A DNA stretch of 64,000 bases from Paguma larvata. Taxonomy: Eukaryota; Chordata; Mammalia; Carnivora; Viverridae. Position 1 is the first letter of the stretch. Every line of letters starts with the position of its first letter. Positions 23,131-35,535 of this stretch are shown piece after piece. The notes beneath the pieces are model-generated. The model was not told where the DNA came from. It searched no databases and worked only from the letters and a program-made list of their open reading frames with translations. A program made the translations under genes and the position numbers. The stretch lies in the NCBI GenBank assembly GCA_030068075.1, contig CM057835.1, positions 37,437,715 through 37,501,714 on the forward strand. The letters run 5' to 3'.

Positions 23131-26100
23131 TTAAATTCCACATATGAGTGAAATCGTATGATATTTGTCTTTCTCCAATGGACTTATTTCATTTATCACA
23201 ATACACTCTAGTTCCATCCACCTTGTTGCAAATGGCAAGATCTCATTCTTTTTCAACATTCAGTAATATTCCATCAAATACATATTCCACATCTTCTTTA
23301 TACATTCATCAGTTGATGGACGTTTGAGCTCTTTCCATACTTTGTCTATTGTCAATAGTACTGCTTTAAACATTGGGGTGCATGTGCCCCTTCAAACCAG
23401 TGTTTTTGTATCTTTTGGATAAAACCTATTAGTGCCATTGCTAGTTCATAAGGTAGTTCTATTTTTAATTTTTTGAGGAATCTCCATACTGTTTTCCAGA
23501 GTGGCTGCACCAGTTTGCATTCCCACCAGCAGTGCAAAAGTATTCCTTTTTCTCCGCATCCTCGCCAATATCTGTTGTTGCCTAAGTTGTCCATTTGAGC
23601 CATTCTGACAGGTGTGAGGTGGTATGTCATTGCAGTTGATTTCTATTTCTCTGATGATGAGTGATGTTGAGCAATTTTTCATATGTCTGTTAGCCATCTG
23701 TATGTCTTCTCTGGAAAAGTGTCTATTCATGTCTTTTGCCCATTTCTTTGTGAGATTATTTGTTTTTTGGGTGTTGAGTTTGATAAGTTCTTTATAGATT
23801 TTGAATACTAACCTTTTATTAGATATCTTCTCCATCAGTTGCCTTTTGGTTTTGCTGACATTTCCTTTGCTGTGTAGAAGCTTTTTACCTTGATGAGGTC
23901 CCAGTGGTTCATTTTTGCTTTTGTTTCCTTGGCTCTGGAGACAAGTCAAGTAAGAGCTTGCTGTGGCGAGGTCAAAGGAATTGCTGCCTGTTTTCTCCTC
24001 TAGGATTTCGATGGCTTCCTATCTTACATTTAGGTCTTTCATCCATTTTGAGTATATTTTTGTGTATAGTGTAAGAAAGTGGTCCAATTCATTCTTCTGC
24101 ATGTCGCTGTCCAGTTTTCCCAGCACCGTTTGCTGAAGAGACTGTCTTTTTTCCATTGGGTATTCTTTCCTGTTTTGTCAAAGATTAATTGGCCATACAT
24201 TTGCGGATACATTTATGGACCGTTTATGAGTTCTCTATTCTGTCCCATTGATCTGTGTGATCTGTTCTGTTACAGTACCATGCTGTCTTGATGATTACAT
24301 GTTTGTAATACAGCTTGAAGTCTGGAATTGTGATGCTTCCAGCTTTGGTTTTCATTTTCAGGATTGCTTTGGCTATTATGGGTCTTTTCTGATTCCATAC
24401 AAATTTTAGGACTGTTTCTTCTAGCTCTGTGAAAAATGCTGGAGTTATTTTGGTAGGGATTCCACTGAATGTGTAGATTGCTTTGTGTGGTATCAACATT
24501 TTAATAATGTTTGTTCTTCCAGTTTATGAGCATGGAATGTTTTTCCATTGTATGTGTATGTGTGTGTGGTCTTCAATTTATTTCATATGCTTTCTATAGT
24601 TTTTAGCGTATAGATTTTTTTACCTCTTTGGTTAGGTTTATTCTTAGGTATTATATGTTTTTTGGTGCAATTGTGAATGGGATCAGTTCCTTTATTTCTC
24701 TGCTGCTTCATTATTTGTGTATAGAGATACCACCAATTTCTGTACATAGATTTTTATATCCTGCAACTTTGCTGAATTCATGAATCAGTTCTAGTAGTTT
24801 TTTGGTGGAGTGTTTTGGGTTTTCCACATAGAGTATCATGTTGTCTGCAAAGAGTGAAAGTTTGACCTCCTCCTTGACAATTTGGATGCCTTTTGTTTCT
24901 TTTTGTTGTCTGATTGCTGAGGCTAGGACTTCCAACACTATGTTGAATAACAGTGGTGAGAGTGAACATCCCTGTCCTGTTCTTGGCCCTAGGGGGAAAG
25001 CTCTCAGTATTTCCCCATTGAGGATGATATTGACAGTGGGTCTTTCATATATTGCTTTTATGATCTTGAGGTATGATCCTTCTATCCCTACTTTCTTGAA
25101 GGTTTTTATCCAGAAAGAATGCTGTATTTTGTCAAATGCTTTCTCTGCATCTGTTGAGAGGATCACGTGGTTATTATCCTTTCTTCTATTAATATGAGGT
25201 ATCATGTTGATTGATTTATGGATATTGAACCAGCCCTGCATTCCAGGAATAAATCCTATTTGACCGTGGTGAATAATTCTTCTAATGTATTGTTCGATCC
25301 AGTTAGCTAATATCTTGTTGAGAATTTTTGCATCCACGTTCATCAGGGAAATTAGTCTGTAGTTCTCCTTTATAGTGGGGTCTTTGTCTGGAAACAAGGT
25401 AATGTTGGCCTTGTGGAATGAGTTTAGAAGTTTTCCTTCCATTTATGTTTTTTTGGAACAACTTCAAAAGAATAGGTGTTAACTCTTTAAATGTTTGGCA
25501 GAATTCACCTGGAAAGCCATCCAACCCTGGTCTCTTATTTTTTGGGAGATTTTTTAAGGCTGGTTCAATTTCTTTACTGTTTATGGATCTGTTCAAATTT
25601 CCTGTTTCTTCCTGTTTTCAGTTTTGGTAGTTTATATGTTTCTAGGAATTTGTCCATTTCTTCCAGATTGTCCAATTTGTTCGTATATAATTGCTCATAA
25701 TATTCTCTTATTATTTGTATTTCTACAGTGTTGGTTGTGATCTCTCTTATTTTGTTCATGATTTTATTTATTTGGATCCTTTCCTTTTTATTTTTGATCG
25801 GTATGGCTAGGTGTTTATCAATTTTGTTGATTTTTTTCAACAAACCAACTCCTGATTTCATTAATCTATTCTACTGGTTTTTTTTAAATTATTATTATTA
25901 TTTCAATATCCTTGATTTCTGCTCTAATGTTTATTATTTCCCTTCTCCTGCTGGTTTTTTATTTGCTGTTCTCTTTCCAGTTCTTTTAGGTGTAAGGTTA
26001 GGTTGTATATTTGAGACCTTTCTTCCTTCTTTAGGAAGGCCTGGATTGCTATCTACTTCCCTATGATGACTGCCTTTCCTGCATCCCAGAGGTTTGGGGC

Positions 26101-26931
26101 TGTTGTGTTATCATTTTCACTGGTTTCCATGTACTTTTTAATTTACTCTTTAATTTCTTGGTTAACCCTTTCATTCCTTAGTAGGATGCTCTTTAATTTC
26201 CAAGTATTCATCATCTTTCCCAATTTTTTTCTTGTGATTGATATCAAGTTTCATAACGTTCTGGTCTACGAATATGCAAGGTATGATCTCGATCTTTTTG
26301 TACTTGTTAAGGGCTAATTTGTGACTCAGTATGTGGTCTATTCTGGAGCATGTTCCATGTGCACTCGAGAAGAATGTGTATTCTGCTGCTTTAGGATAAA
26401 ATGTTCTTAATATATCTGTTAAGTCCATTCAGAGCCATTGTTTCCTTACTGATTTTCTATGTAGATGATCTGTCCATTGCTGTAAGTGGGGTGTTGAAGT
26501 CCCGTACTATTATGGTAGTATTATCAATGAGTTTCTTTATGTTTGTGATTGATTGATTTATATATTTGGGTGCTTTCATGTTGGGGGACATAAATATTTA
26601 CAATTGTTAGATCTTTTTGGTGGATAGACCCCTTAATTATGATATAATGCCCTTCTTCATCTCTTGTTACAGTCTTTATTTTAAAATCTAGTTTTTCTGA
26701 TATAAGTATGGCTACATCAGCTTTCTATTGATGACCATTAGCGTGATAGATAGTTCTCTATCCCATTACCTTAAATCTATAGGTGTCTTTAGGTCTAAAA
26801 TGAGTCTTCTGTAAGCAGCGTATAGATGGGCTTGATTTTTTTATCCATTCTGATACCGTATGTCTTTTATTGGAGCATTTAGTCCATTGACATTTACAGT
26901 GAGTACTGAAAGATAATGAATTTAGCACCAT
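23131..26931 (-). pseudogene. L1 ORF2 pseudogene (endonuclease and reverse transcriptase)
   Basis: ORF2 encodes the endonuclease and reverse transcriptase that copy L1 RNA at a nicked target. The expected start is the ATG at 26931 and the expected stop is at 23131, about 1,267 codons, close to the usual L1 ORF2 length. Visible pieces in order: N-terminal endonuclease (KRHTVSEWIKK, 26931-26758), late endonuclease (SRIDHILSHK, 26428-26171), early RT (NKRPGLDGFPGEF, 25596-25303), an uninterrupted RT core of 243 codons (25442-24711) with [10 protein letters not shown], and the C-terminal part ([32 protein letters not shown], 23949-23352). Several frameshifts and stops separate these pieces. The RT motif reads FADN instead of FADD, and the endonuclease SDH motif reads VDQ, so two catalytic sites are also lost. 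Confidence 0.93.
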
Positions 26932-27009
26932 TGTGTTGTCTGTGAGTTGGTGTTTTTGATGATGCCCTCCGGTCCTTTCTAGTCTGTGTTGCTTTTGATC
27001 TTTTTTTTT

Positions 27010-27900
27010 TTGCTTTGTTGTCTTTTCTCTACTTAAAACTTCTTCTAGGGTTGGTTTAGTAGTCACAAACTCTTTTAGTTTTTGTTTGGGAAGCTTGTGA
27101 TCTCTCCTTCTATATTAAATGACAGCCTTGCTGGATAAAGAATTCTTGGCTGCATATTTTTCCTATTGAGCATGTTGATTATATCCTGACACTCTTTTCT
27201 TGTCTGCCAAGTTTCTGTGGATAGGTCTGCTGTGAACCTGATCTGTCTTCCCTTACAGGTTAAGGATTTTTTTTTTGCCTTGTTGCTTTCATAACTCTTT
27301 CCTTGTCTGTGTGCTTTGTGAATTTGGTTGAGATGGGACTTGGTGATGGTCAGTTTTTGTTGAATGTAATGGGAATTCTTTGTGCTTCTTGGATTTTTAT
27401 GTCTGTGTCTTTCTGCAGATTAGGAAAATATTCCACCATAATTTTTTTACATAAACCTGCCTCTTTTTCTGTCTCTTCATCTTCTGGGACTCCTATGATT
27501 CAGATATTATTCCTTTTCAATGAATACTTACAAGACTGTAAGTCTTGTATTGTGGTCTTATGCCTATGTTTCTCTCTTTTTTTCTGCTTCATTATTCTCC
27601 ATAATTTTGTCTTCTAAACTGCTGATTCGCTGCTTTGTTTCATCCATTCTTAACATCATGGCATCCATTTGAGATTGCACACAAGTTACAGCATTCTTAA
27701 TTTTGTCCTGACTAGATTTTATTTCTTTATGGCACAGAAAGGGATTCTACACATTTTTCAATCCCAGCTAGTATTCTTATCATAGTTCTAAATTCTAGTT
27801 CAGATATCTTGCTTATATCTGTGTTGATATAACCTCTGGCTGTCATTTCTTCCTCTTTTTTTGTGGTGAATTCCTTTGTTTTATCATTTTGGAGGAAGAA
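27010..27900 (-). pseudogene. L1 ORF1 pseudogene (RNA-binding chaperone)
   Basis: ORF1 normally makes a trimeric RNA-binding protein that packages L1 RNA. The N-terminal part is visible near 27895-27730 (DISKISELEFRTMIRILAG), the C-terminal RNA-binding part near 27260-27110 (ADLSTETWQTRKE, then MQPRILYPARLSF) and the end near 27066 (TTKPTLEEVL). These lie in different frames with stops between them. A possible start is the ATG at 27846, but the true start may lie further upstream. Confidence 0.85.
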
Positions 27901-29510
27901 AAAAATTAAATAATTAAAAAATAAAAATTTAAAATTTAAAAACAAAAAAAATCAAATAAAGGAAGTTAGATCCTTTTGTTCAGCTTGTTTAAAGAAGCTT
28001 GATAGAATAGAGGGAAAAAAGGAAAGAAAAACAAAAAAGAAAAGAAAAGAAAAAAGTTAGAAAAATCTAAGAATTAAAAAATTATATAATAAAATAGATT
28101 AAAGTGAAACAAAGAAAATGAAATAGAATTTAAAAAGTAAAAATATAAAAATAAATTTTTCTTTCTGTATCCAAGAATGAGGAAGAAAAGGAAAAAAAAA
28201 CAATTTAAGCAAAAACAGAAGCAAATAAAATGAACAAATAAATGAAGCAGCAAACAGAATGAAACCCAAATGAAGTTACATCCAGTTTCTATTAGAACTG
28301 AAACTGTGAAGTCTTTTATAGTCCATACACTTAACAGGTGGAGTGCTTATGCTGGTTTCTAGAGGATATGCTTGGAGGGTGCAGTTGGGTGGGGTTCTCT
28401 TAGTAGAGAACGTCTCCATTCTCTACTAGGTGGCACTGTTTAGCTTACTGGGGTGGATTGGTATGGTGCACTTGTGGCTGTGGCCTGTGTGGGAGAGGTA
28501 CAAATGACTTCATCAGCTCCTTATTCTCTGGCACAGGAACTTGTGCTCTCACCCACCTGAGATCAAGCATCACTCTTTTGTCTAAGGCCTCCATCCACTC
28601 CCCACCTCTACCCTGTCCGTGTTCAAGCTGTCCACCTGCCAGGCAGCACCTACCTCCAGAGTTTTATCTCAGATTGGGTTGTGTTTCAAAGCCCCATGCT
28701 TCAGAGACCCCTGCGTCTTGGACCAATGCTCATTATCTTGGGGAGGGTCTCGCTGAGCAATGACTGAGTGCCAGCTTGCCCCAGGAAACATTTGTGATGG
28801 CGCAGTGGCAGAAGAACACAGATTATTGCAAACCACAACACACAGTTGCCACCATGTATCACCGCACTTTGGCGTCTTTGTTCCAATACCAGTAAACATA
28901 GCTGCTCTCTGGGGTTTGCTGGGACCTTTGCCTGTGAAGAGGCCATTTGGCCTCTATCAAATGCACTCTAAGAAAGGGAACCGCTTCTCCCTGTGTGGCA
29001 CATAGACTCATACAGCACTACCTGCTCCTGGGGATGCACCCTGCTTACGCACCAGAGCACCACTAGGCACTGAGCTCCAAAACTTCAGACTCTCTGCTCC
29101 ACTGTTTATAGAACAGTGGTATTGAAACCCTGTCCTTTCTTCTTGTCAGTGATTTTGGGGAACAGATATCTTGTTCATTCCCCTGTGACTGTTTTCACAC
29201 TTTCTCTTTCTCTCCAGCTGCTTTTGGGGGAGTGCTTTTCTTGCAAGATCCTGGTGCACCACACTCCCCCTTTCTCTGTCTTCTCTCTGCAAAAACAGCT
29301 CCCTACCCTCCGTGGCTTTTCTCTCCCCCAGTTAACCTCCCTGCACTTCCTACCTGCCAAGTTCTGTGGCTCAGGTTATGCAGATTGTTGTGTTAATCCT
29401 CAGACCAATTTCCTAGGTGTTCAAAATGGTTTGGTGCTGATCTGGCTGCCTTTCAGGGATGAGACAAGCTCAGGGTCTCCATGCTGCTCTGCCATCTTGA
29501 CTTCCTCCCC
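27901..29510 (-). promoter_or_regulatory. L1 5' UTR (ancestral internal promoter region)
   Basis: This is the non-coding 5' end of the full-length L1. The part at 28280-29510 is richer in G+C than the surroundings, and the part at 27890-28260 is strongly A-rich on the plus strand. Plus-strand frames of 101 and 142 codons here (28458-28763, 29116-29544) run antisense to the UTR and are not genes. Present promoter activity is unknown. Confidence 0.7.
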
Positions 29511-29526
29511 AGCATGGACATTTTTG
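29511..29526 (+). repeat. Right TSD of the full-length L1
   Basis: agcatggacatttttg immediately follows the L1 5' end and pairs with 22835-22850. Confidence 0.75.
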
Positions 29527-29698
29527 AAGGGGTTTGTTATTTAAAAGCTAATGCATTTTTTTCAAATATATGAAGAAAGACAAGTAAATGCACATAACGA
29601 TTTTTTTTTGTCAGAAAGTAAGAGTTACCTTTTTTGTATTATTTTTAATGTGTCTTCATGAATGTATCTATTTCCTGCATGGTTTTTTATATAGTTTT

Positions 29699-29909
29699 CT
29701 TTTTTTTTTTAAGTTTATTTGTTTATTTTGAAAGATAGAGAGTGAACAGGCTCAGGGCAGAGAAAGAAGGGGAGAGAGAGAATCCCAACCAGGCTGCACA
29801 CTGTCAGCACAGAGCCCAACATGGGGCTCGAACTCACAAAACATGAGATCATGACCTGAGCTAAAGTCAAGAGTCGGACGCTTAACTGACTGAGCCACCC
29901 AGGTGTCCC
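29699..29909 (-). mobile_element. SINEC felid-type SINE
   Basis: Reverse-strand copy: poly-T, GA-rich centre, CTGTCAGCACAGAGCCC, and head complement TGAGCCACCCAGGTGTCCC. Confidence 0.94.
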
Positions 29910-30758
29910 TAGTTATCTAATTTTTAAATTCAGAATATGAAATAATGAATTCTTTATATACTGGGAGGGATTTTTTAAGTAAAAGATTGTGCATCCGATG
30001 CCCATGTCATGATATTTCACCTTACTGAAGCAGTTCTAGTAAAGAATTACAGACAAGGTGACACTTATTAAGGTCTCAAATATCTTGACCATTGCTAATG
30101 GAAGATAAGGCGCATACAACCAATTGTAAAACCGGTGTAATTGGCCACAATGCAATGGCAACATGAAAGCTTATTTTGGCACACGTAGGTGCAAAGTTTT
30201 ATTAGAGTAAAATAGCATTCTTCTTCTTGAGAAAACTAACATATGTTTTACAGACACTGGGACTTCAAGGAAAACATGGCAGAAGGATTTTAATAGGTCA
30301 CCATCTATATGTACATACAATTTACACAAACTGAGATTGGCTTTTTCATTATTTTGCATTGATAGAATCATCAAGATTTTCAATTTCTGTTCAACTTAGC
30401 TGCTTGGGTTTCTATGTTGAGAAATATTAATTTTGTTATTTGTGACTCATCCTTAGATTATATTTTATTAATTTCAATTTTGAGAAGAAATAATTACAAA
30501 GGGCATATATAGGTAATGCCACTTGTCAGTAATAAAATCCATAAAATGCACATTGGAGAAAAATGCAGTCATGCTTCAGTGTTTCATGAAAACAATCTCA
30601 ATAATTTCTGATAAAGTGTCATTTTTAGTATTTGTAAATGATTTAACACAAGGCTGTAATTATAAGATTCTGGTGAGCCCTTTGAAAATCCCTTTTCACT
30701 GTAAACTTTAATCAATTTGAATAAATTGGGTTGGAGTATATTAAATATCTGTATGTTA
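29910..30758. other. Unassigned spacer
   Basis: AT-rich sequence. Frames of 70 (minus, 30171-30383) and 62 codons (plus, 30523-30711) have no recognisable features. Confidence 0.45.
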
Positions 30759-30773
30759 AATCTTAGCTTTTTA

Positions 30774-30984
30774 TTTTTTTAATATTTATTTAGTTTTGAG
30801 AGACAGAGAGACAGAGAATGAGCAGGGGAGGGGAAGAGAGAGAGTTAGACACGGAATCCAAAGCAGGCTCCAGGCTCTGAGCTGTCAGCACAGAGACCTA
30901 TGCAGGGCTAGAACTCACAAACTACAAAATCATACCCTCAACTGAAGTTGGATTCTTAACCGCCTGAGCCACCCAGGTGCCCTG
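30774..30984 (-). mobile_element. SINEC felid-type SINE
   Basis: Reverse-strand copy with imperfect TSD aatcttagcttttta (30759-30773) and aatcttacctcttta (30985-30999). Confidence 0.94.
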
Positions 30985-30999
30985 AATCTTACCTCTTTA

Positions 31000-32045
31000 A
31001 AAGATATTTGCATTTAGATGAGTAGTTTCTGTGTTAATTATATGCAAACATGCTCTACAACCCTGTCATCAAAAAGTAGCTGAAGACAGGCAACATAGTA
31101 GCTCTTGGAAAATAAGGTGAAATAAAATGTGTGACATCTTTTAATATTTGAGTTTTGAACAAAGGCATTTACAGATGCTGGGAATGGTTACATTTTTGCC
31201 CAACTAACTTATAAGAGGTTTAAATCTAATGAAACATATTTTCTGCTTTTTTTCTTTCCTTTTTTTCTTACTAAAAACACAGTACATTTCAAAGAGTTAT
31301 AAACCCATGGCAGCCCTTTTGTTTTTGCAAATGCCAACAACGGCTTCTAAAAATTTAGCCAAGATTAAAAATGTTTAAAATATAATTTAGATACAGTAGA
31401 GAGATGTACATATGATGTCTTGGCACCTTGAATTAAACAGCATTTCCCTTACACAGGCTAATCCTTACAGGAGAAAATTACACACATGGGGTAGTATGTG
31501 TGTGTGTCTGTGTGTGTATGTTTGAGTGAGTGTGCAAGAAATAGAGAGGAGGGGATAGGCAGGTAGGTAGATGAATTTAGAACCATCTAGGGTAAATTAT
31601 GTAAACCTACAGATGTGGCCGACTTGATAATCTCCCTGACTCCTGTCTCTCTCCTGGCCCTTCTCTGTTTTCCTCCTGGAAAGTTCGAACACGCATATAT
31701 ACTTGCTTTCCCAGTTTCCCCTGCAGCACGGCAGTGGAATATAAACTCAGTCTGGCTAATGGAGCCCAAGAGAAAGTCTTTTATAAGGCTTCAGGAAAGT
31801 TAATTTTCCATAAATAAAAAGAGATGAAAAGAATAAAACACTCTTCTTTGCTGGATGTGATGATGTGTACGCATGAAGCTTGGAACTTGTGAAGCCTTCT
31901 TGCAACCATAGGAGAGAGAGAGCTGACATGGGGGGATGACAAGAGACAAGTAGAAAGTACTTACTTGGGTCATGATACCACTGGCTTAGAACCAAATCTA
32001 AAACAATACTGCCTCTGGAAATTTTTGTGTACAAAATAGTAAATG
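31000..32045. other. Unassigned spacer, possible old LTR
   Basis: A GT-rich tract lies at 31494-31535. The part at about 31610-31940 (CTTTCCCAGTTTCCCCTGCA, TCTGGCTAATGGAGCCCAAG) resembles a common old mammalian LTR-like repeat that I cannot name. The rest is featureless. Confidence 0.35.
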
Positions 32046-32055
32046 TACAAGTATT

Positions 32056-32249
32056 TTTAAAGAATATTTCTTTATTTTGGGGAAGGAGCAAGTAGGGGAG
32101 GGCCAGAGAGAGGGGGACAGAGGATCCAAAGCAGGATCTGCACCGACAGGCCGACAGAGAGCCAGGTGTAGGGCTGCAACTCACGAACCATGAGATCATG
32201 ACCTGACTTGAAGTCGGATGCTCAGTTGACTGAGCCACCCAGGTGCCCC
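32056..32249 (-). mobile_element. SINEC felid-type SINE
   Basis: Reverse-strand copy with the 10-base TSD tacaagtatt at 32046-32055 and 32250-32259. Confidence 0.93.
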
Positions 32250-32304
32250 TACAAGTATTGTGAAGGTGGCTATTCTGTTAATTACAGCAAAATCACCTAA
32301 ACTC

Positions 32305-32308
<4 letters not shown>

Positions 32309-32361
<53 letters not shown>

Positions 32362-32440
32362 TACACACACACATATATATACACACACATACACACATAT
32401 ATACAGATATATATTACCTATATATACATATATGTCAGTA
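32309..32440 (+). repeat. Compound (TA)n(CA)n microsatellite
   Basis: About 36 bases of pure TA, then CA-rich and TA-rich blocks. It produces Tyr/Ile/Thr/His frames on both strands that are not genes. Confidence 0.95.
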
Positions 32441-34019
32441 TCATGTAACTCAATTATATACCTATATATCTCATATGTATATCTCAGTATCATCTAACTC
32501 ACTTTTCCAATCATTTAGGTAAATCAGAATGAGGAGAATGAACTTAGCTGCTGACAGTATGTTAAAACAATGAAGGTTATTAGAACTGGGTGGAGATACA
32601 TCAAGTTTTTGTGGAAGTTTTCTACTTTATCATGTATGTCCAGGACCATCTGAAACCACATGCTGTAATTATAGAGCAATCTCATTAAGAAAACAGCTAA
32701 AGTTGAGTTCTTGTTTCCGTGCTGTGATTTCAAGCTGATGTGTATTAGCATATTCAGAGATTTTTGAGCAATATCTCCATAACTTTTAATAATATGGTAT
32801 ACTTATGATTCAGAGGTCCCCAGTGAGCTTCTTAGGTTCTGTTAGCATATTTTTATAATTTCACAAAAAACATTTTTGCATTGTGTACCAGACCTATGTG
32901 TAAAATACCATTTATAATGCTTTAAAATACAAAGTAATTCCTATATAATGTATTGATCTGAATATCAGAGTACTTCTTTAGGAAATATACAATTGTAATA
33001 ATATATAAAATAAGCCTGAAAGCATTGTCAAACCATAGTTATTTGTGTATTTTAAAAAAATATGAATTAAATTTTAAGCTATCAAACCCTAAAATTTCAT
33101 TCAGTATATTTGTATCTTTGTGTTGTACCACTCAGCTCCACAAGGAGGGACTGAGTCACTTTAAACTGATAAATCCTACCAACAACTCAAAGCACCCATT
33201 TTAATCATAGCGACGAGATTATTCTACCTTCATTTAGAAAGGACAGCGCAAGATATAAACATAATAGAATTTTACTGAATTTATAGTTGAAAATTATGTA
33301 TAGAAAAGCATTTGGAAGATATACAAAATCATATATATATATATAAATCATTTGTCCAATTTTATTACATTTTAAGAGACTATGTTAATTTATATTTCAT
33401 GCTTGTATTTGCATATGATCTGTTACAGATGGCCTTTAACCATTCTTATCAAGAGATAAGCCTTCTCAGCTCTTGAAAATTATGGTGAATGAATATCAAT
33501 CAATCTGTTTTGCCTCTTTTTATAGAGTATAATTCCAGACGGGAGCTTGCTGTTTATAAATCTGAATTCTTGCCAAAACAGAGATGTTGAAACTCATTTG
33601 GATATTATCTGTATGCAACGGATCATATATATGTATATATTTTTTCTCTACTAAATTGTAACTGAAAAAGCCCACAATCACCCAGTGCGTAGTTAGGATA
33701 GGAAACCTGATGAGGTCATAGCAACAAGCAAAACATCCTTAAAAATGTATCTCCAAGTCCCAATGTCAAAGTGAGTCTTCTGGATTCAAATATCTCACAG
33801 CCATCTGGAAATTAAAAATATATATTTATTTTGCAAACGAGGAATGGAACGAAAGTGGTTTGAACATAGTTTAAAGGATTTTAGGTTTAATGTTGTCATG
33901 ACTGATTTATTTCTAAACTACAGCAACATTAATTTAAAATGTACCAAATGACATATGATCCCGAAATATTGTATTAGATATGTGGGGAAAACTTAAATGT
34001 GTATCTTAATAATCACTAA
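32441..34019. other. Unassigned 1.6-kb spacer
   Basis: AT-rich DNA with a short TA run at about 33331-33345. No gene or repeat family recognised. Confidence 0.45.
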
Positions 34020-34132
34020 CTTTATCATTAATAGGAAGTGATTCTGCTCACCATCTATTCCTTGTTTTGGAGTAGTGCCTAGTGTATAGGAAACGCTCAA
34101 TAAATATTTGCTGAATGAATGAACTTTGAAAG
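34020..34132 (+). mobile_element. L2/MIR-type 3' remnant
   Basis: The end CGCTCAATAAATATTTGCTG followed by AATGAATGAA matches the shared L2/MIR 3' end, preceded by GTGCCTAGTGTATAGG. Confidence 0.7.
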
Positions 34133-34559
34133 TCAAATTGCCGTTATTTAGGGTTTTTGCAGGTCCTGCATAGGACCCTTTAATCTCTCCCAGAGATTAA
34201 CACCAGTATGAACAAAGCACCAATAGTAGTACATTAAGGCCATGTACCATGGGCTCACAAACCTATTTGTGACAAGAAAGAGTATCATCTGTGAACAAAT
34301 ATACCAATACATATTCACAAAAATACAAAATTACTATAATTCCAGCAATGACTGACTCTTGTATTATATCTTAGACACCCCTGAGGCCGAATTCATCTTT
34401 CTAATCAACTGAGACAATTGGTTTTCATTTCTTTTATTTTCCCTCCAACAGTAGTATTTACTCAATAATTATTTCAGGGCTTTATATTACATTCAGTGGA
34501 TGACAAAAAGATGAGTAACTCTGGCTACCCTTAAGTCTACAGTTAAAATGGAGATATAA
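34133..34559. other. Unassigned spacer
   Basis: No recognisable feature. Confidence 0.45.
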
Positions 34560-35535
34560 TGTGTACAAAAATACTGAGTTATAATGCTCAACATCATAGA
34601 GTATTCAGGAATTGCAAATTAAAACCGTGAGGTGCCACTATACCCTATTAGAATGACAAACACCCAGAACACTGACAGCACCAAATACGCAGGAGGATGT
34701 GGAGCCACAGAAACTCCCATTCATTGTAGATGGGAATGCAAAATGGCATAGTTACTATGGAAGACAGTTTGGCAGTTTCTTACAAAACTAAACATTCTCT
34801 TATCGTATGGTCTAGCAATTGTGCTCTTTGGTATTTACACAAACAAAAATTTTACCTCTACACAGAAACCTGCCCATAGTTGTTTGTAGCAGCTTTTTCA
34901 GAATTGCCAAAACCTGGAAGCAACCAAGATGTCATTCAGTAGGGAAATGATAACTAAAGTGTTGTACTCCTTGCTGATATAATATTATTCAGTGCTGTAA
35001 AGAAATGAACTATCAACCTACGAAATGACCTGGAGAAACCTTAAACATACAATACTAAGGGAAAGAAGCCAATCTGAAAATACCACATATGTATCATTCC
35101 AACAATATGACATTCTGGAAATGTGAAATTAGGGAGACGGTAAATGATCAGCGATTCCCAGGGCTTATAGAGAAGGAAGGGAAAGGAAAGAAAAGCACAA
35201 AAGAGGAAAAGGTAAAGAAAGCACAAAGAGTTTTTAAGGCAGCAAAACTACTCTGTATGATACTATAATGATGGATATATGTCATAATACATTTGTCCAA
35301 ACCTAAAGAGTGTATATTTGTCCTAACCCAAGAGTGAACCCTAATGTAAAGTATGAACTATGAGTAATAATGTAGTTTCATCAATTTTAACCAATGTACT
35401 ACTCTGGTGGGGGGCGTTTAAAACTGTGTATCTGTAGGGGCAGGGAGTAGGAGGGAAATATCGCTTAACTTCCACTCAGTTTTGCTGTGAACCTAAAACT
35501 GTTCTAAAATATGAAAGTTTTATTTTTTAAGCTAT
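34560..35535 (+). mobile_element. Old L1M 3' region, plus strand
   Basis: Landmarks in order are ATTAAAACCGTGAGGTGCCA, GATGGGAATGCAAAATGGCA, AGACAGTTTGGCAGTTTCTT, AAAACCTGGAAGCAACCAAG and finally CTAAAACTGTTCTAAAATAT. These are the ORF2 end and 3' UTR of an ancient L1M. No intact frame. Confidence 0.83.

Larger units (their letters stand above)
22851..29510 (-). mobile_element. Essentially full-length carnivoran L1, minus strand
   Basis: Reading the minus strand, the element begins at 29510 with GGGGAGGAAGTCAAGATGG, a carnivoran L1 5' end. It then has a 5' UTR (about 29510-27900), ORF1 remains, ORF2 remains, a short 3' UTR (about 23130-22910) and a diverged A-rich tail. The length is 6.66 kb, with a matching degraded TSD on both sides. 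It carries no SINE insertion. Both ORFs are broken, so it cannot move by itself. Confidence 0.93.

Noticed and set aside
24711..25442. 243-codon reverse transcriptase ORF as a host gene or retron
   Set aside because: It is the RT core of a dead L1 ORF2 with frameshifts on both sides, not a separate gene.
29116..29544. 142-codon plus-strand ORF
   Set aside because: It is antisense to the L1 5' UTR and crosses the insertion boundary and TSD.
32260..32493. Tyr/Ile/His/Thr-rich ORFs on both strands
   Set aside because: Translation of the TA/CA microsatellite.
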